From an uncultured Kiloniellales bacterium (GTDB lineage Bacteria > Pseudomonadota > Alphaproteobacteria > Kiloniellales > JAKSDN01): DNA of 6,107 nucleotides. Numbering within the stretch: position 1 is the first letter of the stretch; every line of letters starts with the position of its first letter. The notes below the pieces were generated by a model. That model was not told the origin of the DNA. It ran no database searches and was given only the letters and a program-made list of their open reading frames with translations. The stretch is taken from contig CALJXB010000131.1 in NCBI GenBank assembly GCA_937974415.1, positions 1 through 6,107 on the forward strand, read 5' to 3'. The translations under genes and the position numbers were made by a program. Positions 1 through 5,087 of the stretch are shown piece after piece.

Positions 1-887
1 GTGCCGGCGCCTTCTCTCTGGACGCTCAGGGAGGCCGCCACGTTGGCGGCGGCGAGGGCTTCGGCGAAGCCGAGGCCCTGGGCGAGGGCGGCGGCGAGGG
101 TGCCGACGAAGCAGTCGCCGGCCCCGGTGGTGTCGACCGGCGTGACCGGACGGCCCTGCACCCGGAGCGTTGCTCCTCCCTGGACGGCCAGCGCGCCCCT
201 GGGTCCCAGGGTCACCACGATCTTCTGATCCGGCCGGGCGGCCAGGCTGCGCGCCGCCGCCGCGATCTCCGCGTCCGACGAGGCCTCGGTGATGGCGACG
301 CCCGAGAGGAACGCCAGTTCGGTTTCGTTCGGCACCAGGATGTCGACGAGGCCAAGCAACCCGCCGTCGACCGGCTTTGCCGGTGCAGGGTTCAGGATGT
401 TGATCGTGCCGAGGCCACGCCCGCGCTCGAATAGGGCGGCGATGCAGTCGAGCGGGACCTCGAACTGGGACAGCAGGATATCGCCCGCCTGCACGGGCAC
501 TGCCGCCATCTCGTCGGGGGCGAAGTCGCCGTTGGCGCCGGCTACCACCACGATGCTATTCTGGCCGCTCGCCCGCTCCACCTGGATGAGGGCCGTGCCC
601 GTGGGCTGGTTGGCCGAGCGGGCGATGCGGTCGGTCGAGAGGCCGTGGTGCCGGTAGAAGGCGAGCAGTTCCTGGCCGAGCGGGTCGTCGCCGACCTTGC
701 CGAACAGCACGACCTCTGCCGTGCCGCCGGCGGCGTGGTGGGCGGCCAGCGCCTGATTGCCGCCCTTGCCGCCTGGGAAGGTGGCGAAGGTCTGCCCCGC
801 CACGGTCTCCCCCGGGGCAGAGATCCGGGTCACCCCGGCCACCAGGTCCATGTTGATGCTGCCGAAGACCACGACTCGTCCGTTCAT
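1..887 (-). CDS. rbsK: Ribokinase (PfkB family), C-terminus cut off by window edge
   Basis: Cytoplasmic kinase that phosphorylates D-ribose with ATP to ribose-5-phosphate, feeding the pentose phosphate and nucleotide pathways. The reading frame is open from ATG at 887 to the left edge, giving 295 residues; ribokinases are about 305-310, so roughly 10-15 are missing. Family marks seen: the N-terminal GSINMD segment (residues 9-14), the substrate-binding GGKGGNQ loop (39-45), an NPAPA segment followed by PNETE in the middle of the protein, and the PfkB signature DTTGAGD (252-258), whose last Asp (D258) is the expected catalytic base. The visible end reads like the usual ribokinase C-terminus (LSVQREGA). 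A GGAAGGG ribosome binding site lies at 900-894, 6 nt before the start. It begins 17 nt after the nucleoside hydrolase stop, so the two are almost certainly one operon, with ribose from the hydrolase as the likely substrate. Other PfkB sugar or nucleoside kinases are possible but fit less well. Confidence 0.93.
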   Translation of the reverse strand, partial: MNGRVVVFGSINMDLVAGVTRISAPGETVAGQTFATFPGGKGGNQALAAHHAAGGTAEVVLFGKVGDDPLGQELLAFYRHHGLSTDRIARSANQPTGTALIQVERASGQNSIVVVAGANGDFAPDEMAAVPVQAGDILLSQFEVPLDCIAALFERGRGLGTINILNPAPAKPVDGGLLGLVDILVPNETELAFLSGVAITEASSDAEIAAAARSLAARPDQKIVVTLGPRGALAVQGGATLRVQGRPVTPVDTTGAGDCFVGTLAAALAQGLGFAEALAAANVAASLSVQREGAG

Positions 888-904
888 CGCCCGCCCTTCC
901 ACGC

Positions 905-1843
905 TCACAGCCGGGCGATCCGTTCGATCAGCAGGTCGAGAACGCCGTCTCCGTCGGCCCTGGTCACCCACTCGGCGTTGGGCGCCCGGCCCGTGACACC
1001 CCACCAGTCGACCACGGTGGTGCCGAGGGTGTGGTCGCCCTCGGTCTCCACGGCGACGGCGACGCTTTGGGCCTCGAAGAGATGAGGCCGTAACAGCCAG
1101 GCCACGGTGCAAGGGTCGTGCAGCGGAGCGAGGCCCGGCCCGAAGCGGGCCGGGCCGCTACCGACCGGCCGCAGCAGCGTGGCCAGGCGCCGTGCCGCGG
1201 CGCCGCCGACGCTTTCGAGGCGCTCCGCGTGATCCGGGCCCGCCAGGACCTGGTAAGTGGCATCGAGGCCGAAGGCCGTGATCGGCCGGCCGCAGGCGAA
1301 GACCGCCGCCGCCGCATGCGGGTCGACATGAATGTTGAATTCGGCCACCGGCGTCACGTTGCCGCCGACGCGCGATGCGCCCCCCATGAGCACGATTTGC
1401 CGGATCTTGGCCAGGAGCTTCGGAAAGTCCGCGACGACCATGGCGAGGTTGGTCAGCGGCCCGCAGGCCACCAGTGTGAGCCCGTCGTCGCCGCAAGACC
1501 CCAGGCTCTCGGCGATGAAGTCCACGGCGTGGCGATCCTGGAGCGCCATGGCGGGCTCGGACACCTCAAGGCCTTCCAGGCCGCTGCGGCCATGGATCTC
1601 TTCGGCGGTCACCGGGGCGCGGGAGAGCGGCCGCCGGGCGCCGGCATAGACCGGCACCTGGTCGTGGCCGCAGAGCTCGCAGACGAGGCGGGCGTTGCGT
1701 TGGGTGAGCTCGAGCGGCACGTTGCCGGCCACCGTGGTGATGCCGATGAGCTCGATTTCCTCGGGCGAGGCGAGCGCCAAGGCGATGGCGAGCGCATCGT
1801 CGCGGCCCGGATCGCAATCGAGGATGATTCGGTGAGCGGTCAC
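905..1843 (-). CDS. Inosine-uridine-preferring nucleoside hydrolase (RihA/RihB-like)
   Basis: Calcium-dependent N-glycosidase that hydrolyses a ribonucleoside to free base and ribose. With the GTG start it is 312 residues, the normal family length. Motifs seen: DCDPGRDDA (residues 9-17), holding the Asp cluster that binds calcium and activates water; HGRSG (84-88); GPLTN (128-132); EFN (168-170), which contacts ribose; and LHDPC (241-245), whose His is the expected proton donor to the leaving base and whose Asp is a calcium ligand. The C-terminal part (VVDWW, then TGRAPNA) resembles E. coli RihA. An in-frame ATG at 1876 would add 11 residues, but GTG at 1843 is preferred: AGGGAGA at 1858-1852 sits 8 nt upstream, and the family N-terminus starts just before the DCDPG strand. 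Purine versus pyrimidine preference cannot be read from sequence. No signal peptide is seen, so it acts in the cytoplasm on imported or recycled nucleosides, with the downstream ribokinase. Confidence 0.94.
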   Translation of the reverse strand: MTAHRIILDCDPGRDDALAIALALASPEEIELIGITTVAGNVPLELTQRNARLVCELCGHDQVPVYAGARRPLSRAPVTAEEIHGRSGLEGLEVSEPAMALQDRHAVDFIAESLGSCGDDGLTLVACGPLTNLAMVVADFPKLLAKIRQIVLMGGASRVGGNVTPVAEFNIHVDPHAAAAVFACGRPITAFGLDATYQVLAGPDHAERLESVGGAAARRLATLLRPVGSGPARFGPGLAPLHDPCTVAWLLRPHLFEAQSVAVAVETEGDHTLGTTVVDWWGVTGRAPNAEWVTRADGDGVLDLLIERIARL

Positions 1844-1876
1844 GCGCCTTGTCTCCCTGGTACACCTCGGCAACAC

Positions 1877-1904
1877 GTTAGAGCCACAGCGCCCTATTTC
1901 GCAA
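1877..1904 (-). promoter_or_regulatory. Candidate promoter for the nucleoside hydrolase-ribokinase operon
   Basis: On the minus strand, TTGCGA (1904-1899) and TCTAAC (1882-1877) are separated by 16 nt, a moderate sigma70-like match. Transcription would begin near 1870, leaving a leader of about 27 nt before the GTG start with its ribosome binding site inside. That would exclude the alternative ATG at 1876. The -35 overlaps the small palindrome ATTT-CGC-AAAT at 1896-1906, a possible operator. Assigned by eye only. Confidence 0.35.
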
Positions 1905-1929
1905 ATCGTTGTGCGTCCGACGTGACAGG

Positions 1930-1957
1930 TTGAGGCCTGGCCGTCAGGGCGTATGAT
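1930..1957 (+). promoter_or_regulatory. Candidate distal promoter P1 of the transporter operon
   Basis: TTGAGG (1930-1935) and TATGAT (1952-1957) with a 16-nt spacer resemble a sigma70 promoter reading toward the binding-protein gene. The CAGG/CCTG/CAGG words at 1926-1929, 1936-1939 and 1945-1948 form overlapping short inverted repeats across the -35 and spacer, which could bind a regulator. No regulator gene is visible in the window. Confidence 0.4.
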
Positions 1958-1970
1958 TGGCCTTCAAATA

Positions 1971-1999
1971 TTGTGCGAAGGCGGCGCCGCTCCTATGAT
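1971..1999 (+). promoter_or_regulatory. Candidate proximal promoter P2 of the transporter operon
   Basis: TTGTGC (1971-1976) and TATGAT (1994-1999) with an ideal 17-nt spacer give the best sigma70-like match in the divergent region. The start would fall near 2006, about 40 nt before the binding-protein ATG. A perfect 10-bp palindrome, GCGGCGCCGC (1981-1990), sits inside the spacer. This promoter start also argues against translation from the in-frame ATG at 1953, which lies upstream of it. Confidence 0.5.
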
Positions 2000-2048
2000 T
2001 TCGCGCCGCCGGAAGGTTTGTCCGCGGATCACGGGAGGGAAAGGGACA

Positions 2049-3122
2049 ATGTTGCATAGCAAGCTATTGCGCCGAGGCCTGGCAAGCCTGGTAATGGCTG
2101 TGGGCTTGGCGTTCGGCGCCGCTCAGAGCTGGGCCGAGGAAATTCGCGTCCTCAACTGGCAGGGCTACGGGACCGACGAGGCCTGGTCGCTGGAGCTGTT
2201 CACCGAAAAGACCGGCATCGACGTGGTCCACGACTACTTCAACTCCGAACAGGAGATGCTGACCAAGCTGCGGACGAACCCGGGTGCCTACGACGTGGTT
2301 CTCATCAATAGCGCCTATACCAAGCAGGCGGCCGACGAGGGCCTGATCCAGGCAATCGACACCTCCGGCATGAAGAACGTGGCCGACCTCTCGCCCGGCA
2401 TGCGCGATAACGAGAACCTGGCCCCCGGCGGAACCACCTATGGCGTCGCCTGGCTGTGGGGCGTGACCTCCTTCGCGGTCAACACCAACGACTTCTCCGA
2501 AATGCCTCAGTCCATCGAGGAGCTCTGGGACCCCAAGCACGCTGGGCGCGTCGGCTGGCGCGACGACGCGATCGAGGCGGTCATGTTCGCCGCCATCGCC
2601 ACCGGACAAGACATCAACAACCCCTCGGACTTCGTCGTGATCCGCGATAAGCTCAGGGCCCTCAAGCCGCAGATCCGCACCTTCTGGTCCTCGGAGGACG
2701 AGTGGAACCAGTTCATGTCGGCTAATGAATTCGACCTGGCGACCTATTGGAGCGGCTCGGCATCGCGCTCCAAGACCGCCTTTGGACTGCCCGTTGAGTT
2801 CGTGATCCCCAAGGAAGGCGCCATCGGCTGGCTCGACGGCCTGTCGGTCGCCACCGACGCGCCCAATCCGGAGGGCGCCAAGGCCTTCATCGACTGGATG
2901 ATCGATCCGGAGTTCTACGTGACCTGGGACACCGAGGTGGGCGCACCCGCCTCGGCCAACGCCAAGGCCAACGCTGAATTGCCCGAGACGGCCTTCAACC
3001 GGGCCGTGCTCGGCGACCCGGAAAAGGTCGCGACCCTGCAGTTCATGGGGCCCATGGACGAGGAGCTGCGCCAGAAGATCCTCGAGCTGTGGCAGGAGAC
3101 CAAGACCTATCTGCAGGAATAG
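2049..3122 (+). CDS. potD: Periplasmic substrate-binding protein of a spermidine/putrescine-type ABC importer (PotD/PotF family)
   Basis: Secreted receptor that captures the ligand in the periplasm and delivers it to the permease pair encoded downstream. It is 357 residues with a classic signal peptide: basic KLLRR, hydrophobic stretch to about residue 25, and likely cleavage after SWA (A29). Aligning from memory with E. coli PotD, most ligand-contacting residues are kept: W37 and Y40 (NWQGY), S88 and Y90, D173 and E176 (DDAIE), W234, W261 and D263 (GWLDG). The position of PotD Tyr293 appears to be Ala299, and the region of Gln327 is not clearly conserved. The ligand is therefore probably an amine or other cation, but identity is open. 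ATG 2049 is chosen over the in-frame ATG at 1953 because GGGAGG lies at 2033-2038 and the signal peptide starts here. It is first in the operon, separated from the permeases by an unusual palindromic element. Confidence 0.93.
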   Translation: MLHSKLLRRGLASLVMAVGLAFGAAQSWAEEIRVLNWQGYGTDEAWSLELFTEKTGIDVVHDYFNSEQEMLTKLRTNPGAYDVVLINSAYTKQAADEGLIQAIDTSGMKNVADLSPGMRDNENLAPGGTTYGVAWLWGVTSFAVNTNDFSEMPQSIEELWDPKHAGRVGWRDDAIEAVMFAAIATGQDINNPSDFVVIRDKLRALKPQIRTFWSSEDEWNQFMSANEFDLATYWSGSASRSKTAFGLPVEFVIPKEGAIGWLDGLSVATDAPNPEGAKAFIDWMIDPEFYVTWDTEVGAPASANAKANAELPETAFNRAVLGDPEKVATLQFMGPMDEELRQKILELWQETKTYLQE

Positions 3123-3161
3123 CCCGCTCTAGGGCCAATCGACATTCAGGTTGCGGACTTT

Positions 3162-3263
3162 GGTATGAGCGAAATCGGGCGGCTGTTAGGAACGAGGACG
3201 TAAGGACATGCAGCGCATATTCGAGGACGAGCGACGCGGCAGCCGCCCGATTTCGCCATATCC
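3162..3263. repeat. Hairpin A within the palindromic element
   Basis: A perfect 17-bp inverted repeat, GCGAAATCGGGCGGCTG at 3169-3185 with its complement at 3240-3256. It extends outward with a bulge through TATG/CATA and GG/CC to about 3162 and 3263. The large loop has a small apical stem, ATGC (3208-3211) and GCAT (3215-3218), on the same axis. The loop flanks carry a direct repeat CGAGGACG (3193-3200 and 3222-3229). There is no U-run after it, so it is not an ordinary intrinsic terminator. Confidence 0.85.
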
Positions 3264-3275
3264 CGAAGGGACGGG

Positions 3276-3363
3276 GCGATTTTGGGCCAGGCCGTCGTCG
3301 AGAAAGGCTTGTGGTGGACTCACACCACGGCGCCTTCCTCTCCTAGCCCTGGCCCAAAATCGC
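3276..3363. repeat. Hairpin B within the palindromic element
   Basis: A perfect 16-bp inverted repeat, GCGATTTTGGGCCAGG at 3276-3291 with its complement at 3348-3363. Coaxial inner stems follow: GAGAAAGGC (3300-3308) with GCCTTCCTC (3332-3340), one mismatch; then GTGGTG (3311-3316) with CACCAC (3323-3328) closing a 6-nt GACTCA loop. The left strand resembles the left strand of hairpin A. No U-run follows. If transcribed it would be a strong stem able to slow 3' exonucleases. Confidence 0.87.
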
Positions 3364-3420
3364 TCCCGCCAAAACCGCAACTTGAATGTTGATTGACCCT
3401 AGGCATAAGAGGCGCCGCCC

Positions 3421-4299
3421 ATGCAGTCGGCGACGGTGGACGCGCCGCGGATTTCCGGCCGGCGCCTGAGAGCGATCGCGGGACTGACAGGGCCGGCCTA
3501 TTTTTGGCTGGCCCTGACGGTCTTCTTGCCGCTCTCGGCGATGTTTTATTTCAGCTTCCTGAGCGACGTGCCCTTCGGCAAGCGCGTTGCCGTCCTGACC
3601 CTGGAGAACTATGCCGCCTTTTTCGAGAAGGAGTTCTACCGCACGCTCATGCTGCGCTCCTTCCGGCTCGGTGCGGAGGTCACCTTCTATTGCTTCCTGT
3701 TCGGCTTCCCTTGCGCCTATCTCCTGGCCAAGACCATCAAGGGCCGCTGGCGCGAGGCGCTGTTTCTCCTGGTCATTCTGCCGTTCTGGAGCAACGCCCT
3801 GGTGCGCATCTTCTCCTGGACCATGGTGCTGCGCGGCAACGGCGTGCTCGAACGCCTGGTCAACTGGATCGTGCCCGACTACGGGCCGCTCAACCTCATG
3901 TTCACCTATCCCGCCATCGTGGTGGGGCTGGTGCACTCCTACCTGCCCTACATGATCCTTACGTGCTACATCTCGCTGGAGGCGATCGACGACAGCCTGA
4001 TCGAGGCGGCCCGTTCGCTTGGTGCCCGGCGCCTGACGGTGCTCAGGCGGCTCGTCCTGCCCTTGGCGCTGCCGGGCATTTTGGCAGGCGCCATCCTGAT
4101 CTTCGTGCCGGTGGTCGGCTCCTTCATGGAGCCGCGCATCCTGGGCGGACGCCAGGGTACCTTCATCGGCACCATCATCGAGGATCAGTTCACGGCGGTC
4201 TTCAATTGGCCCTTGGGCGCCGCGCTGTCGTTCCTCATGCTGGGCTTCGTGCTGCTGATCTTGCTGGTGGTCGTGCCGCTGGCCCGGAGGGCGACATGA
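3421..4299 (+). CDS. potB: ABC importer inner-membrane permease, PotB/PotH type
   Basis: One half of the membrane channel that passes ligand from the binding protein into the cytoplasm. It has 292 residues and about six hydrophobic segments, near residues 25-47, 81-104, 113-135, 160-185, 212-236 and 265-288. The cytoplasmic EAA loop that docks with the ATPase is clear at 195-214 (EAARSLGA, ending in VLP). A PotB/PotH-like tract follows (SFMEPRILGG, then FNWPLGAA). ATG 3421 has AAGAGG at 3407-3412, 8 nt upstream and just outside the palindromic element, so the insertion left translation signals intact. The stop overlaps the next gene's start (ATGA at 4296-4299), implying translational coupling. 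If the upstream element reduces read-through or stabilises upstream mRNA, this gene would be expressed below the binding protein. Confidence 0.94.
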   Translation: MQSATVDAPRISGRRLRAIAGLTGPAYFWLALTVFLPLSAMFYFSFLSDVPFGKRVAVLTLENYAAFFEKEFYRTLMLRSFRLGAEVTFYCFLFGFPCAYLLAKTIKGRWREALFLLVILPFWSNALVRIFSWTMVLRGNGVLERLVNWIVPDYGPLNLMFTYPAIVVGLVHSYLPYMILTCYISLEAIDDSLIEAARSLGARRLTVLRRLVLPLALPGILAGAILIFVPVVGSFMEPRILGGRQGTFIGTIIEDQFTAVFNWPLGAALSFLMLGFVLLILLVVVPLARRAT

Positions 4300-5087
4300 G
4301 CCGGCGGGGCACCGCCCTGGCCCGGGCCGGGCGCGTCTATATGGCGGCGGTCCTTCTGTTCCTCTACGTGCCGATCGTCGTCATGGCGGTTATGTCGTTC
4401 AACGCCTCGAAGCTCTACCGCCTGCCGGTCGACTGGAGCTTCACCTGGTACACGGCGCTCGCCTCGAACGACAAGCTGATCAGCGCCGGCCTGAACAGCG
4501 TCTGGGTCGCCGTGGTGACCACGGTGATCGCCACGATCCTGGGCACCGCCGCGTCGCTGGCCTTCTTCCGCTACGACTTCCGGGGCAAGCGCCTGCTACA
4601 GATCCTGCTGTTTCCGCCGATCGCGATCCCCTGGCTGATCATCGGTACGGCCATGCTGGTGTTCTTTTTCTGGATCGGGGTCGGGCGCGGCCTGCACGCC
4701 ATGGTGCTGGGTCACGTGGCGCTCGCGCTGCCTTACGTCATCGTGGTGGTGACGGCGCGGCTCAGGTCCTTCGATCCCCATCTGGAGGAGGCGGCGCGCT
4801 CGCTGGGAGCCAGCTCCTGGCAAGCCACCCGGCGGGTCACCTTGCCCTGGATCGCGCCGGGCATGGTGGCAGCAGCCCTCTTCGCCTTCGCGGTCTCCTT
4901 CGATCAGTTCGTGATCTCCTACTTTCTCTCGTCGCCGGGGGTGAGCACCCTGCCGGTGGAGATCTACACCTCGATCCGCAAGGGCTTCACGCCGGAGATC
5001 AACGCCGCCTCGACCATCGTCATCCTGGTCTCCATGGCCCTGCTTTTGGGCGTGGCGCGCTTCTACCGCTTCGGGGGAGAGCGCTGA
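4296..5087 (+). CDS. potC: ABC importer inner-membrane permease, PotC/PotI type
   Basis: Second channel subunit, 263 residues. Hydrophobic segments lie near residues 15-35, 67-91, 103-127, 135-154, 186-212 and 237-256. The EAA loop is at 165-184 (EAARSLGASS, ending in TLP). The stretch SFDQFVISYFLSSPG followed by LPVEIYTSIRKG and a PEINA segment is typical of PotC/PotI proteins. The start is the ATG overlapping the upstream stop, with GGAGGG at 4286-4291 only 4 nt away. The same frame stays open leftward through most of the upstream permease gene, a high-GC artefact that must not be read as a fusion. Its own TGA overlaps the ATPase ATG (TGATG, 5085-5089). Confidence 0.94.
   Translation: MSRRGTALARAGRVYMAAVLLFLYVPIVVMAVMSFNASKLYRLPVDWSFTWYTALASNDKLISAGLNSVWVAVVTTVIATILGTAASLAFFRYDFRGKRLLQILLFPPIAIPWLIIGTAMLVFFFWIGVGRGLHAMVLGHVALALPYVIVVVTARLRSFDPHLEEAARSLGASSWQATRRVTLPWIAPGMVAAALFAFAVSFDQFVISYFLSSPGVSTLPVEIYTSIRKGFTPEINAASTIVILVSMALLLGVARFYRFGGER

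Larger units (their letters stand above)
3129..3402. mobile_element. MITE-like palindromic element with CTAG ends and two internal hairpins
   Basis: A 274-bp segment filling nearly all of the spacer between binding-protein and permease genes. Its outer 28 bp (3129-3156 and 3375-3402) are inverted repeats with 3 mismatches, beginning CTAGGG and containing ACATTCA and GTTGCGG. Weaker similarity continues inward to about 3192 and 3340, including GAGCGA, GGGC and TAGGA. CTAG is present at both ends (3129-3132, 3399-3402). Excising 270 bp, leaving one CTAG, would give a 28-nt spacer with the permease ribosome binding site intact, consistent with insertion into a compact operon. TA or CTAG targets are known for IS630 and some IS5-type elements, so it may be a non-autonomous relative of such an IS; no transposase is present. 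As RNA or single-stranded DNA it could fold as a closing stem with two hairpin branches. An alternative is a structured regulatory RNA. Confidence 0.7.

Noticed and set aside
1118..1933. Plus-strand open frame of 271 codons opposite the nucleoside hydrolase.
   Set aside because: It is antisense to a gene with all catalytic motifs intact, rich in Arg/Ala/Gly as expected of GC-rich shadows, and has no recognisable domain.
1953..2048. Upstream in-frame ATG that would extend the binding protein by 32 residues.
   Set aside because: It would bury the signal peptide behind a Cys/Arg-rich leader and overlaps both candidate promoters; the ATG at 2049 has a strong ribosome binding site and begins a normal signal sequence.
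3186..3396. Small open frames of 62-64 codons on both strands inside the palindromic element.
   Set aside because: They read through inverted repeat sequence, are Arg/Pro-rich and low in complexity, and lack a convincing ribosome binding site. Their apparent similarity across strands follows from the palindromes.
3276..3402. Hairpin B as a Rho-independent terminator of the binding-protein gene.
   Set aside because: The stem is strong, but it is followed by CTCCCGCCAAAACCGC with no U-run on the plus strand; it is better seen as an mRNA stabiliser or part of the mobile element.
3129..3402. CRISPR array or tRNA-like gene in the structured spacer.
   Set aside because: There are no regularly spaced direct repeats, only inverted ones, and no T-loop, anticodon-arm or CCA pattern could be found.
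3393..4295. Open frame continuous with the second permease, suggesting a 564-residue fusion.
   Set aside because: This part lies in a different frame over the first permease gene, which has its own start, ribosome binding site, transmembrane segments and EAA motif. The translation in the fused frame has no permease character; it is a high-GC shadow.
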